64,000 bases of DNA. Source: Comamonadaceae bacterium (GTDB lineage: Bacteria; Pseudomonadota; Gammaproteobacteria; Burkholderiales; Burkholderiaceae_C). Where the stretch lies: NCBI GenBank assembly GCA_027483665.1, contig JAIXUC010000041.1, positions 83,228 to 147,227 of the forward strand, given 5' to 3'. Shown here piece after piece: positions 39,099 through 48,378 of the stretch. The notes beneath the pieces were generated by a model. The model searched no databases. It saw nothing but the letters and a program-made list of their open reading frames with translations, and was not told the origin of the DNA. Within the stretch, counting starts at the first letter, position 1, and each line of letters opens with the position of its first letter. A program made the translations under genes and the position numbers.

Positions 39099-40301
39099 AT
39101 GATGATGCAACTTAAGAAAAAGCCGGTTTGTTCAGCTGTTCAGCGCGGTATTCGTAGCGCCGCTTTGGTCTCGGCATGGTTGGGTTTGGCACTGGCGGGT
39201 GTGGCTCACGCTGCCACCCAAGACTTGCCGGGCGGCCCGGCGGTCAATCAGCTCAATCTGCATCCTCCCGTCACCCGAATTGCCGAAGCGCAGCACGGGT
39301 TGCACTGGATGATGCTCGCAATCTGTACGGTCATCTTCGTTGCAGTGTTTGCGGTCATGTTTTATTCCATTTGGAAGCACCGCAAATCCAAGGGACACAA
39401 GTCCGCCAACTTTCACGAATCGGCCACGGTAGAAGTGGTTTGGACAATCGTGCCTTTCTTGATCGTCATCGGAATGGCGTTGCCAGCCACCAAGGTCCTG
39501 GTGGCCCAAAAGGACACCACCAACGCTGACGTCACCATCAAGGCCACGGGTTATCAATGGAAGTGGGGGTATGACTACATAAAGGGTGAGGGTGAGGGCA
39601 TCGCTTTCCTCTCCACTCTAGACGCAGGCCACCGGCTGATGTCCGACCAAGGCCAGCCCGCCGGCGACAATTACCTGCTGAAAGTTGACAACCCCATGGT
39701 TGTCCCAGTCGGGCAAAAAATTCGGATCATCACGACAGCCAACGACGTCATTCACGCTTGGATGGTTCCTGCATTTGGCGTCAAGCAGGACGCCATTCCC
39801 GGCTTCGTACGGGACACTTGGTTCAGGGCAGAGAAGACGGGCGACTTCTACGGCCAGTGCGCCGAGTTGTGCGGTAAAGAACACGCCTACATGCCCATCC
39901 ATGTGAAAGTGGTCACCCCTGCGGAATACACAGCATGGGTGGACACCGAACGCAAGAAAATCGCTGCTCGCGCCGACGATCCGAGCAAAGTGTGGGCGCT
40001 GCCCGAGATGATGGCCCGCGGCGAAAAAGTCTATGCAACCAACTGCGTGGCTTGCCACCAAGCCGCTGGCAAAGCGGTGGGTCCCATCAAAGCACTGGAT
40101 GGTTCTGCAGCCGTTCTGGATGCAGACAAGTCACGCCAAATTGCAATCATGCTCAATGGCCAGAACAACGGCGCCATGCCCGCTTGGAAGCAACTGAGTG
40201 ATACAGAGATAGCAGCTGTCATCACCTACACCAAGAACAACTGGTCGAATAAGACCGGGCAAATCGTGCAGCCGGCCGACGTGCTGGCAGCACGCAAGTA
40301 A
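39099..40301 (+). CDS. coxB: Cytochrome c oxidase subunit II with fused cytochrome c domain
   Basis: 400 residues from ATG 39099 (AGGA seven bases upstream; GTG 39084 and two further ATGs are alternatives). A signal peptide ending GVAHAATQ and two membrane helices precede the CuA domain, whose ligands lie in HAWMVPAFGVKQDAIPG and CAELCGKEHAYMPIHV. After residue ~310 a cytochrome c domain carries CVACHQ and the Met region GAMPAWKQL. The product passes electrons from soluble cytochrome c to subunit I. Confidence 0.95.
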   Translation: MMMQLKKKPVCSAVQRGIRSAALVSAWLGLALAGVAHAATQDLPGGPAVNQLNLHPPVTRIAEAQHGLHWMMLAICTVIFVAVFAVMFYSIWKHRKSKGHKSANFHESATVEVVWTIVPFLIVIGMALPATKVLVAQKDTTNADVTIKATGYQWKWGYDYIKGEGEGIAFLSTLDAGHRLMSDQGQPAGDNYLLKVDNPMVVPVGQKIRIITTANDVIHAWMVPAFGVKQDAIPGFVRDTWFRAEKTGDFYGQCAELCGKEHAYMPIHVKVVTPAEYTAWVDTERKKIAARADDPSKVWALPEMMARGEKVYATNCVACHQAAGKAVGPIKALDGSAAVLDADKSRQIAIMLNGQNNGAMPAWKQLSDTEIAAVITYTKNNWSNKTGQIVQPADVLAARK

Positions 40302-40331
40302 ATTCAGAAGAGCAGTTACCGAGGACACACC

Positions 40332-41960
40332 ATGAGCGCAGTACTCGACCCCCATGGCCATGAGGCCGGCGACCACGCCCACGACCACCACCACGCGCCT
40401 ACGGGCTGGCGTCGCTGGGTCTACGCCACCAACCACAAAGACATCGGCACGCTGTACTTGCTGTTTTCGTTCGCGATGCTGATGTTCGGGGGCGTCTTGG
40501 CTTTGGGTATTCGTGCCGAGTTGTTTCAACCCGGCTTGCAGGTGGTTAACCCCGAGTTGTTCAACCAGCTCACCACCATGCACGGGCTGATCATGGTGTT
40601 CGGAGCCATCATGCCGGCCTTCGTCGGGTTCGCTAACTGGATGATTCCGCTGCAGATTGGCGCATCCGACATGGCCTTTGCCCGCATGAATAACTTCAGC
40701 TTCTGGCTGATGATTCCAGCAGGTTTGATCCTTGGCGGCAGCTTCTTCATGCCCGGTGGAGCACCTGCTGCTGGTTGGACGCTGTACGCACCGCTCACGC
40801 TGCAAATGGGCCCGTCGATGGATGCGGCGATCTTTGCCATGCACATCCTGGGCGCGTCGTCGATCATGGGCTCGATCAACATCATCGTGACGATTCTGAA
40901 CATGCGCGCGCCCGGCATGACACTCATGAAGATGCCGATGTTCTGCTGGACTTGGCTGATCACGGCTTACCTGTTGATCGCCGTCATGCCCGTGTTGGCC
41001 GGTGCCATCACCATGACGCTGACCGATCGCCATTTCGGCACCAGTTTCTTCAACCCAGCCGGCGGCGGCGATCCGGTGATGTACCAGCACATCTTCTGGT
41101 TCTTCGGTCACCCCGAGGTCTACATCATGATCTTGCCGGCTTTCGGCATCATCAGCCAGATCGTGCCGGCTTTCAGTCGCAAGAAGCTGTTTGGTTATGC
41201 GTCCATGGTGTATGCCACGTCATCCATTGCCATCCTTTCCTTCATCGTATGGGCGCACCACATGTTCACGACCGGCATGCCGGTGACTGGACAGCTGTTC
41301 TTCATGTACGCCACGATGCTGATCGCGGTGCCGACGGCGGTGAAGATTTTCAATTGGATTGCCACCATGTGGCGCGGTTCGATGACTTTCGAGACCCCCA
41401 TGCTGTTTGCAGTAGGCTTCATTTTTGTGTTCACCATGGGCGGCTTCACGGGCCTCATCTTGGCAATCGCGCCGATTGATATTCAGCTCCAGGACACCTA
41501 CTACGTGGTGGCCCACTTCCACTACGTGCTCGTGGCAGGGTCGCTCTATGCGTTGTTCGCGGGCTACTATTACTGGGTCCCCAAGTGGACTGGCGTGATG
41601 TACAGCGAAACCCGCGGCAAGATCCATTTTTGGTGGTCGTTGATCGCTTTCAACATCACTTTCTTCCCCATGCACTTTCTGGGGTTGGCCGGTATGCCGC
41701 GCCGCTACGCCGACTACCCCATGCAGTTTGCAGACTTCAATGCCATTGCCTCGGTTGGCGCATTCGCTTTCGGCTTGGCACAGGTGTATTTCTTCTTTTA
41801 TGTGGTTTTGCCCACCATGTTGGGCAAAGGTGAGCCCGCCGCTCAAAAACCCTGGGAAGGTGCCGAGGGCTTGGAGTGGGAAGTACCGTCTCCTGCACCC
41901 TTTCATACCTTCGAAAACCCACCCAAACTCGACGCGACGGCCACGCGCGTGGTGGGTTAA
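40332..41960 (+). CDS. coxA: Cytochrome c oxidase subunit I
   Basis: 542 residues with 12 membrane helices. The heme a and a3/CuB ligand regions are visible: [14 protein letters not shown] (low-spin heme His), [18 protein letters not shown] (CuB His and cross-linked Tyr), [11 protein letters not shown] (CuB His pair) and [15 protein letters not shown] (heme His pair). It is the catalytic subunit of the aa3-type proton-pumping oxidase. It follows coxB by 30 bases. Confidence 0.97.
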   Translation: MSAVLDPHGHEAGDHAHDHHHAPTGWRRWVYATNHKDIGTLYLLFSFAMLMFGGVLALGIRAELFQPGLQVVNPELFNQLTTMHGLIMVFGAIMPAFVGFANWMIPLQIGASDMAFARMNNFSFWLMIPAGLILGGSFFMPGGAPAAGWTLYAPLTLQMGPSMDAAIFAMHILGASSIMGSINIIVTILNMRAPGMTLMKMPMFCWTWLITAYLLIAVMPVLAGAITMTLTDRHFGTSFFNPAGGGDPVMYQHIFWFFGHPEVYIMILPAFGIISQIVPAFSRKKLFGYASMVYATSSIAILSFIVWAHHMFTTGMPVTGQLFFMYATMLIAVPTAVKIFNWIATMWRGSMTFETPMLFAVGFIFVFTMGGFTGLILAIAPIDIQLQDTYYVVAHFHYVLVAGSLYALFAGYYYWVPKWTGVMYSETRGKIHFWWSLIAFNITFFPMHFLGLAGMPRRYADYPMQFADFNAIASVGAFAFGLAQVYFFFYVVLPTMLGKGEPAAQKPWEGAEGLEWEVPSPAPFHTFENPPKLDATATRVVG

Positions 41961-41987
41961 GCGCCAAGCGCCAAACAGAGCGGTGTG

Positions 41988-42098
41988 ATGACGCCAGATC
42001 AAAAAAAGAGCAACCAACGCACCGGATGGATTCTGCTGTCCGTCGTGGCAGTGTTCTTCCTTGGTTTTGTTGCCAAGATGGTTTGGCTAAGGAACTGA
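41988..42098 (+). CDS. Cytochrome oxidase small assembly-type membrane protein
   Basis: 36 residues: a short polar N-terminus (MTPDQKKSNQRTG) and one membrane helix (WILLSVVAVFFLGFVAKMVWL). It lies between coxA and the cox11 gene, 27 and 4 bases from its neighbours. Short proteins of this type and position are annotated in Burkholderiales as cytochrome oxidase small assembly proteins. The in-frame position within the operon and clean start and stop support it. Confidence 0.75.
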   Translation: MTPDQKKSNQRTGWILLSVVAVFFLGFVAKMVWLRN

Positions 42099-42102
42099 GC
42101 GC

Positions 42103-42678
42103 ATGAGCCGCGCTTCAGCAAACGTGCAGATGGTTGGAAAGCTGACCATCGTCGCTTTGGGTATGTTTGCCTTCGGCTATGCGCTGGTGCCCATCTACCG
42201 TGCCATATGTGAGGCGACAGGGATCAACATCTTGTCTCTGGCTGAGCGCCAAGTCCCTGGCGCTTCCCCTGCCGTTCAAGCCAAAGGCAGCGTGCCAGCC
42301 AACACGCAAGTCGATACCAGTCGGCTCATCACCATCGAGTTCGACGCTAATTCAAGGGGGCCTTGGACGTTTCGCCCAGCACAGCGGTCCATCCAAGTGC
42401 ACCCTGGGCAACTCGCCACGGTGATGTACGAGTTTCAAAACACGCAGAACCGCCGCATGGCCGCGCAAGCAATCCCAAGTTATGCGCCACGGCAGGCCAC
42501 CGCGCATTTCAACAAGCTGGAATGTTTTTGTTTTAACCAGTACACCCTGGAGCCTGGCGAAAAGCGCGAGTGGCCGGTGGCTTTCATCATCGATCCCCGC
42601 CTGAGCAAAGACGTCACGACCATCACGCTGTCCTACACCTTTTTTGAGGTGCCGGGCACCGGAAACAGCGCTCCATGA
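42103..42678 (+). CDS. ctaG: Cytochrome c oxidase copper-delivery protein Cox11/CtaG
   Basis: 191 residues. An N-terminal membrane anchor (LTIVALGMFAFGYALVPIYRAICE) is followed by a periplasmic immunoglobulin-like domain with the copper motif CFCF in FNKLECFCFNQYTLEPGE. It inserts CuB into subunit I. It overlaps the next gene by four bases. Confidence 0.95.
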   Translation: MSRASANVQMVGKLTIVALGMFAFGYALVPIYRAICEATGINILSLAERQVPGASPAVQAKGSVPANTQVDTSRLITIEFDANSRGPWTFRPAQRSIQVHPGQLATVMYEFQNTQNRRMAAQAIPSYAPRQATAHFNKLECFCFNQYTLEPGEKREWPVAFIIDPRLSKDVTTITLSYTFFEVPGTGNSAP

Positions 42679-42893
42679 CCGAGCAAGACGAATCCGGTTT
42701 GCATACGCGGGGCAGTTTCTGGGTTGCCATGAGAACGGTGGCCTGGTCCCTTTTGGGTGTTAGAAAGCACAGTGGTTTTGAGGACGATCTGCAGCGGGTG
42801 AGCGCTTTTCACGTGGTGCTGGTTGGCTTAGCCGCAGCGGTGTGTTTTGTTTTTGCCTTGATGGCCCTGGTCAATTGGGTGGTGATGGTTTGA
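42675..42893 (+). CDS. DUF2970 small membrane protein
   Basis: 72 residues with the family block MRTVAWSLLGVRKHSGFEDDL and one C-terminal membrane helix (VVLVGLAAAVCFVFALMALV). DUF2970 genes occur in oxidase operons of betaproteobacteria; function unknown. It overlaps the cox11 stop and is followed by coxC after 22 bases. Confidence 0.85.
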   Translation: MTEQDESGLHTRGSFWVAMRTVAWSLLGVRKHSGFEDDLQRVSAFHVVLVGLAAAVCFVFALMALVNWVVMV

Positions 42894-42915
42894 TTGGATC
42901 GATGGAGAAGAACAC

Positions 42916-43797
42916 ATGACTTCGAACAGCAGCGCGACGACGCCTTATTACTACGTACCGGCAGCCTCCCGTCACCCGGTCATGGCCGCGATTGGGCTGT
43001 TTTTTGTCATCTTGGGTGCTGGGCAGTGGATCAACGGCGTGCAATGGGGCCAATACGCGCTCGCCCTCGGGATGGTGTGGTGGCTGTTCGTGCTGTACCA
43101 GTGGTTCAGTGAGGCCGTTCGAGAAAGCGAAAGTGGTCTGTACGGCCGCAAGATCGACCTCTCCTATCGCTGGAGCATGAGCTGGTTCATCTTCTCGGAA
43201 GTCATGTTCTTTGGCGCTTTTTTCGCAGCCCTGTGGTGGGCTCGGTCGCACTCTGTGCCTGCTTTGGGGAGTTTGGAAAATGCGCTTTTGTGGCCTGACT
43301 TCAAGGCTGCTTGGCCCAGCAGCTCACCGGGTGCTACGGCAGCGCCAGGTGGCCTCGTCGAGCCCTTCAGCACCATGGGACCATTCTGGTTGCCCACCAT
43401 CAACACTGCTTTGCTGCTGACCTCTGGCGTCACTCTGACGATTGCGCACCATGCTTTGCAGGCCGGACAGCGTGCAAAAACGATTGGCTTCATGTGGGCC
43501 ACGGTGCTGCTCGGCACGGTTTTCTTGGTTGTGCAGGGTTATGAGTACTACCACGCCTACACCGATCTCAACTTGAAGCTGACGTCGGGCATCTTCGGCT
43601 CGACGTTTTTCATGCTCACAGGCTTCCACGGCTTTCACGTGTTTGTGGGCATGCTGATGTTGTTGTTCATTACCCTGCGCCTGCAAAAAGGTCATTTCAC
43701 GCAACAGCGTCATTTTGGGTTCGAGGGTGCCGCTTGGTATTGGCACTTCGTGGATGTGGTCTGGCTGGGCCTGTATGTCTTGGTCTACTGGCTCTGA
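42916..43797 (+). CDS. coxC: Cytochrome c oxidase subunit III
   Basis: 293 residues with seven membrane helices. Conserved blocks include SWFIFSEVMFFGAFFAALWWAR, LLLTSGVTLTIAHHAL, and GFHGFHVFVGMLMLLFI ending in AAWYWHFVDVVWLGLYVLVYWL. It completes the three core oxidase subunits. A strong terminator follows directly. Confidence 0.96.
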   Translation: MTSNSSATTPYYYVPAASRHPVMAAIGLFFVILGAGQWINGVQWGQYALALGMVWWLFVLYQWFSEAVRESESGLYGRKIDLSYRWSMSWFIFSEVMFFGAFFAALWWARSHSVPALGSLENALLWPDFKAAWPSSSPGATAAPGGLVEPFSTMGPFWLPTINTALLLTSGVTLTIAHHALQAGQRAKTIGFMWATVLLGTVFLVVQGYEYYHAYTDLNLKLTSGIFGSTFFMLTGFHGFHVFVGMLMLLFITLRLQKGHFTQQRHFGFEGAAWYWHFVDVVWLGLYVLVYWL

Positions 43798-43810
43798 CCG
43801 CTACGCGGAG

Positions 43811-43844
43811 CAACAAAAAAGCGCCGTGAGGCGCTTTTTTGTTG
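43811..43844 (+). terminator. Strong bidirectional intrinsic terminator between coxC and the DUF2909 gene
   Basis: A perfect 15-bp inverted repeat (CAACAAAAAAGCGCC / GGCGCTTTTTTGTTG) closes a GTGA loop. The G+C core is flanked by A and T runs on both sides, so it can terminate the coxC transcript and the convergent DUF2909 transcript. Confidence 0.93.
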
Positions 43845-43867
43845 AGACCAGGCAAACCCGCCTGGGC

Positions 43868-44092
43868 TCAGCCCCTGGGCAGCGCTGACGGTTGGATGTA
43901 GCCCAGTTTCCACGCGAGCAAGATGCATAAAAACAGAATGATCGAAAAACCAACCCGAAACGCCAGCGCCCGCGCCATTCGTCCTGTCTTAGCCTCGGGG
44001 GCGTCGCTCTGCCCGCCCTTCATCATGAAATACAGAGCGCAGCCCAAGCTTGCGATGATGGCCACGAAGGCGAGCGACACGAACACTTTCAT
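43868..44092 (-). CDS. DUF2909 twin-transmembrane protein
   Basis: 74 residues from ATG 44092. Two membrane helices (VFVSLAFVAIIASLGCALYFMM and VGFSIILFLCILLAWKLG) are separated by a short loop with MARALAFR. This small family is common in oxidase loci; function unknown. It is divergent from the SURF1 gene (18 bases between starts) and convergent with coxC across the terminator. Confidence 0.85.
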   Translation of the reverse strand: MKVFVSLAFVAIIASLGCALYFMMKGGQSDAPEAKTGRMARALAFRVGFSIILFLCILLAWKLGYIQPSALPRG

Positions 44093-44110
44093 GCTGGAGA
44101 TTATTGACTG

Positions 44111-44830
44111 ATGCCCGCTTGGAGACACCCGCGTTTTTGGGGGGTCACGGCTGCAACTGCGGTAGGCGTTGGCATCACTGTCTCGCTTGGTTTGTGGCAG
44201 CTCGATCGTGCTCGCCAAAAAATGGCTCTGCAAAGCGCCATCGAGACCCAAGCTGCACGACAGCCCATCCACAGCCCCGCGCTGGCAAACCCGTCGGATG
44301 CGCTTTTGATGGTGCATCGGCTGGCAAGGCTTCGCGGTGAATGGTTGCCGCAACACACGGTGTTCCTGGACAACAGGCAAATGCAGGGTCGCCCTGGCTT
44401 TTTTGTGTTGACACCACTGCGCCTTGAGGGCTCATCTGCGGTCGTCGTGGTGCAACGCGGCTGGGTAGCGCGCGACTTCATCGAGCGCACGCGCCTGCCG
44501 CCCGTACCGACGCCCGCTGGCATCGTCGATGTCCAGGGTCGCATCGCCCCTTGGCCCTCGCAGCTATACGCTTTTGAGGGTTCTGAGCGAGGCAGCATCC
44601 GGCAAAATGTTGATCAAGATTCTTGGTCTGCTGAAGTGGGGTCCACCCTGTCGCCCGTCAGCGTGTTGCAGACCCAGGGTGCTGACGATGGCTTGTCGCG
44701 GCAGTGGCCCGTGGTTGTCACGGGCGTCGACAAGCACCATGGATACGCTTTTCAGTGGTTCGGTTTGGCCGTCCTTATCTCTGCTCTTTATGTCTGGTAC
44801 CAGTTTGTCCGACGTCAATCCCCCACGTGA
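44111..44830 (+). CDS. SURF1 family cytochrome oxidase assembly protein
   Basis: 239 residues. Membrane helices at both ends (FWGVTAATAVGVGITVSLGLWQLDR and YAFQWFGLAVLISALYVWYQFV) enclose the periplasmic domain with the family signature LRGEWLPQHTVFLDNRQMQGRPGFFVLTPLRL and VVVQRGWVARD. SURF1 supports heme a insertion into subunit I. It overlaps the next gene by ~40 bases. Confidence 0.93.
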   Translation: MPAWRHPRFWGVTAATAVGVGITVSLGLWQLDRARQKMALQSAIETQAARQPIHSPALANPSDALLMVHRLARLRGEWLPQHTVFLDNRQMQGRPGFFVLTPLRLEGSSAVVVVQRGWVARDFIERTRLPPVPTPAGIVDVQGRIAPWPSQLYAFEGSERGSIRQNVDQDSWSAEVGSTLSPVSVLQTQGADDGLSRQWPVVVTGVDKHHGYAFQWFGLAVLISALYVWYQFVRRQSPT

Positions 44831-45521
44831 TGCGGCTTTCGCCGACGCCTCCAAAGACGACACCCCTTTGCAGTTGAGCGTGCACGGCATGCCCGATCCC
44901 GAGTCATCGCCAGTCAGTGAGCGGCAAACCCGCGTGGGCCGCTGGAAGATGCTGGCCGTGCTGCTGGTGTGCGCCACGCCTGTGTTGGCGTCGTACTTCA
45001 CGTATTACGTCATTCGTCCCGAGGGTCGGCGCAATTTCGGCGAGTTGATCGACCCCCAGCGCACTTTGCCCTCGCTGGTGGCCAGCACGCCTGAGGGCCG
45101 GCCGTTGCCGCTACCCACACTCAAAGGGCAATGGTTGCTGGTTGCTGTTGGCGGCGGTGCATGCGATGGCCTGTGCGAGCAGCAGCTCTACTTGCAGCGC
45201 CAGCTGCGCGAAATGTTGGGTAAGGAGCGCGACCGCGTCGAGCGCGTTTGGCTGTTGAACGATGACCAGCCCGTGCGCGAGGCCATTCGCCCAGGCTTGC
45301 AAGGCACCACCATCTTGCGGGTGCCACCTCAGGCGCTGGCGCAATGGCTTGCTCCAGCGGATGGTGCGACTCTGGCAGAACACCTCTATGTGGTCGACCC
45401 CATGGGCAACTGGATGATGCGCTTCCCAGCCCGAATGGAGCGCGCCCAGGCAGCACAGGCCAAACGGGATCTGGACCGTTTGTTGCGGGCTTCCTCCTCT
45501 TGGGACGAGGCAGGTCGCTGA
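44790..45521 (+). CDS. Membrane-anchored Sco-like thioredoxin-fold protein in the oxidase locus
   Basis: 243 residues if translated from ATG 44790, overlapping SURF1 by 41 bases; the GTG at 44878 or ATG 44888 are possible later starts, so the N-terminus is uncertain. One membrane helix (MLAVLLVCATPVLASYFTYYVI) precedes a periplasmic domain resembling Sco/SenC: a Cys-x3-Cys pair in GGACDGLCEQQLYLQRQLREML, and LYVVDPMGNWMMRFP near the C-terminus. A copper or thiol role in oxidase assembly is inferred from motif and position. Confidence 0.75.
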   Translation: MSGTSLSDVNPPRDAAFADASKDDTPLQLSVHGMPDPESSPVSERQTRVGRWKMLAVLLVCATPVLASYFTYYVIRPEGRRNFGELIDPQRTLPSLVASTPEGRPLPLPTLKGQWLLVAVGGGACDGLCEQQLYLQRQLREMLGKERDRVERVWLLNDDQPVREAIRPGLQGTTILRVPPQALAQWLAPADGATLAEHLYVVDPMGNWMMRFPARMERAQAAQAKRDLDRLLRASSSWDEAGR

Positions 45522-46726
45522 TGCAGCCCCAAGACTTGGTGGACTGGACGCCGGTGTTCCGGCTCATGGCAGTAGGCGTCCTGATAGCCCTTGGCCCTTT
45601 GCTGTGGGTGTGGGTGCGCTCTCGCGGGCAAGGTTTGTCGCGCCGACTGCACTTGCTGACTGTGCTCACGCTGTTTCTCACCTTCGACCTGGTTTTGTTT
45701 GGTGCTTTCACGCGATTGACGGACTCTGGCCTGGGTTGCCCTGACTGGCCGGGTTGTTACGGCAGCGCCAGCCCGATCGGCGCGCATGGAGAAATCAGTG
45801 CAGCGCAAGCCAGCATGCCCACCGGGCCGGTTACCTTCAGCAAGGCATGGATCGAGATGGTGCACCGCTATTTGGCCACTGGCGTGGGCGTGCTGATCCT
45901 GACACTGGCTGTGGCGACCTGGGCTCAATGGCTGCGCATGCGTGCCCACGCTGCAGCGCATCGAGTGGCTGCGGTGCATCCGTGGTGGCCCACGCTGACG
46001 CTGGTCTGGGTATGCGTGCAAGGCGCTTTTGGGGCTTGGACTGTCACCATGAAGCTCTTTCCGGCCATCGTCACTTTGCATCTGCTGGGCGCGATGTTGC
46101 TGCTGGGGTTGCTGTGTGTGCAGGCGGTACGTCACCATCAAGCAGCCGCGCAGATCGTCAAGACGCCTCTGCTGCGAAGCACCAGGCTGTGGATGTGGGC
46201 AGCCCTGGCGCTGGTGCTCGTGCAAATTGCCCTGGGCGGCTGGGTGAGCACCAACTATGCCGTTCTGGCCTGCGAAGACTTTCCGCTTTGCCAGGGCAGC
46301 TGGTGGCCCGTGATGGACTTTCGACAAGGCTTCGAACTGTGGCGTCCGCTCGGCAAAACCGGAGAAGGCCAGTACCTGCCATTTGCCGCGCTGACCGCGA
46401 TCCATTTCGTGCACCGCGCCATGGCGGTGCTGGTCATTGGGGCGCTGTGCATGCTGGCTTGGCGATTGCTCCAAGTGCCCACGCTGGCTTTGCAAGGCCG
46501 TTGTTTGCTGGGCTTGGCAGCTTGGCAATTTCTGACCGGCTTGTCGAACGTGGTGCTCGACTGGCCACTGGCTGCTGCCGTGTCACACACCGGGGGTGCG
46601 GCTGCGCTGGTCGTGGTGCTGACATGGGTCATGGCGACCAGTCGCCAAGTTGTACTGGCCGATCAACAACAGCCTGCTATGGAGCCGCGGGCCATTTGGG
46701 CGCGGCGCAGCAGTGCGAAAGGCTGA
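45521..46726 (+). CDS. ctaA: Heme A synthase (COX15/CtaA family)
   Basis: 401 residues from ATG 45521, overlapping the previous stop by one base. Eight membrane helices and the heme-ligand histidines in WIEMVHRYLATGVGVLIL, TLHLLGAMLLLGLL, AIHFVHRAMAVLVIGAL and VSHTGGAAALVVVL are visible. FGAFTRLTDSGLGCPDWPGCYG and a matching loop near residue 245 are family signatures. It oxidises heme O to heme A. Confidence 0.94.
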   Translation: MQPQDLVDWTPVFRLMAVGVLIALGPLLWVWVRSRGQGLSRRLHLLTVLTLFLTFDLVLFGAFTRLTDSGLGCPDWPGCYGSASPIGAHGEISAAQASMPTGPVTFSKAWIEMVHRYLATGVGVLILTLAVATWAQWLRMRAHAAAHRVAAVHPWWPTLTLVWVCVQGAFGAWTVTMKLFPAIVTLHLLGAMLLLGLLCVQAVRHHQAAAQIVKTPLLRSTRLWMWAALALVLVQIALGGWVSTNYAVLACEDFPLCQGSWWPVMDFRQGFELWRPLGKTGEGQYLPFAALTAIHFVHRAMAVLVIGALCMLAWRLLQVPTLALQGRCLLGLAAWQFLTGLSNVVLDWPLAAAVSHTGGAAALVVVLTWVMATSRQVVLADQQQPAMEPRAIWARRSSAKG

Positions 46727-46729
46727 TCA

Positions 46730-47626
46730 ATGAACACGGCCTTGGCAGCGGCTCCACCCAGCCGCGCTTCGCAGTTCTATGCGCTGACCAAGCCGCGCGT
46801 GGTCCAGCTCATCGTGTTCTGCGCACTCATTGGCATGGTGCTGGCCGTGCCGGGTGTGCCTGGCTGGGCACAGTTGAAGCTGGCGGCGTTGGCCTGTGCA
46901 GGCATCTGGCTGGTGGCGGGGGCTGCGGCGGCCTTCAACTGCTTGGTAGAGAAGACGATCGACGCGCGCATGAAGCGCACCGCATGGAGGCCCACTGCGC
47001 AGGGCCAGTTGGGCGACGGCCAGGCCTTGCTCTTCTGCGCAGTACTCGGGTCTGCTGGTTCGGCCCTGCTGTACTGGTGGGTGAACCCACTCACCATGTG
47101 GCTGACCTTTGCCACGTTTGTTGGATACGCCGTGATCTACACGGTCGTGCTCAAGCCGCTGACGCCACAAAACATCGTCATCGGCGGCGCATCAGGCGCC
47201 ATGCCGCCGGTCCTCGGCTGGGCGGCCATGACCGGACAAGTCGGCCCAGAGGCACTGGTTCTGTTTCTCATCATCTTTCTGTGGACGCCACCGCACTTCT
47301 GGGCCCTGGCGCTTTACCGGGTTGAGGACTACCGCAAGTCGGGCCTGCCGATGTTGCCTGTCACCCACGGCAACGACTTCACCCGGCTTCAAATCCTGCT
47401 CTACACCTTGGTGCTCTTTGCAGCCTGTCTGCTGCCCTTCGTGGTGGGCATGAGTGGGTTGGTGTACCTGGTTGCCGCCTTGGGTCTGAGCGTGGCTTTC
47501 ACGGCTTATGCGTGGCGGCTATGGCGCAACTATTCCGACGCTTTGGCGCGCCGGACCTTCCGCTTTTCCTTGCTTCATTTGAGCGCGTTGTTCGCTGCGC
47601 TGCTCTTGGACCACTACATCGTTTGA
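46730..47626 (+). CDS. ctaB: Protoheme IX farnesyltransferase (heme O synthase)
   Basis: 298 residues, UbiA superfamily with about nine membrane helices. The prenyl-diphosphate site is represented by [51 protein letters not shown] is diagnostic. It farnesylates heme B to heme O, the substrate of CtaA. It starts three bases after ctaA. Confidence 0.95.
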   Translation: MNTALAAAPPSRASQFYALTKPRVVQLIVFCALIGMVLAVPGVPGWAQLKLAALACAGIWLVAGAAAAFNCLVEKTIDARMKRTAWRPTAQGQLGDGQALLFCAVLGSAGSALLYWWVNPLTMWLTFATFVGYAVIYTVVLKPLTPQNIVIGGASGAMPPVLGWAAMTGQVGPEALVLFLIIFLWTPPHFWALALYRVEDYRKSGLPMLPVTHGNDFTRLQILLYTLVLFAACLLPFVVGMSGLVYLVAALGLSVAFTAYAWRLWRNYSDALARRTFRFSLLHLSALFAALLLDHYIV

Positions 47627-47684
47627 TCGCTTGTTCATGCAGCCATCGCAAACCCACATGCCCCAAACCGACCCCGAGTGCACC

Positions 47685-48290
47685 ATGCCACCCTTCACAC
47701 CCCGTCGCCGCCACGTTTTGGGATTGGGCCTTGCTGTAGCGCTGTCTGCAGGCTGCAGCGAGCAGCCCGCTGCATCGTTCAAAGCGGTGGACATCACGGG
47801 TGCTGAGTACGCGCGCGATTTCGCGCTGACCGACCACAACGGCCAAGCCCGCACGCTGGCCGACTTTCGTGGGCGGGTGGTGGTGGTGTTCTTCGGTTTC
47901 ACCCAGTGCCCCGACGTGTGTCCCACGGCGATGGCCGACATGGCGCAGGTGAAAAAAGCTTTGGGTGTCGATGGCGAGCGCTTGCAGGTGTTGTTCGTCA
48001 GCGTTGATCCGGAACGCGACACGCCAGAGGTCCTGAAGGCCTACATGAGCAATTTCGACCCCAGCTTTCTGGCGCTGACTAGCACGCCAGACCGCCTGGC
48101 CGCTTTGGCCAAAGACTTCAAGGTCTATTACAAGAAGGTCGACGGCAAGACAGCGGGTAGCTACACCATGGACCATTCGGCCGGCAGCTTCGTGTACGAC
48201 CCGCAAGGCCGTATTCGCCTGTACACCCGTTACGGCGCCGGCCCAGATGCCTTGCTCTCAGACATCCGGTTGCTGCTGAAAAACGCCTGA
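47685..48290 (+). CDS. SCO1/SenC copper chaperone lipoprotein
   Basis: 201 residues from ATG 47685, which starts a lipoprotein signal peptide (RRRHVLGLGLAVALSAGC); upstream in-frame ATGs at 47637 and 47658 are possible. The copper motif CPDVC is in GFTQCPDVCPTAMADMAQV and the third ligand His in TMDHSAGSFVYDPQGR. SCO proteins mature the CuA centre of subunit II. It closes the oxidase assembly operon. Confidence 0.92.
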   Translation: MPPFTPRRRHVLGLGLAVALSAGCSEQPAASFKAVDITGAEYARDFALTDHNGQARTLADFRGRVVVVFFGFTQCPDVCPTAMADMAQVKKALGVDGERLQVLFVSVDPERDTPEVLKAYMSNFDPSFLALTSTPDRLAALAKDFKVYYKKVDGKTAGSYTMDHSAGSFVYDPQGRIRLYTRYGAGPDALLSDIRLLLKNA

Positions 48291-48378
48291 GAGCCAGCAG
48301 GCCACCGAGCAACCTGGGGGCCATCAGCCACCACGAGCCAACTTCGGCCGCCCGCAGCGCAAGCGGCTTGATGGGTTG

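Noticed and set aside
45754..47325. 523-codon forward frame spanning ctaA and ctaB
   Set aside because: It is the +2 shadow of two clear membrane-protein genes and has no membrane or domain pattern of its own.
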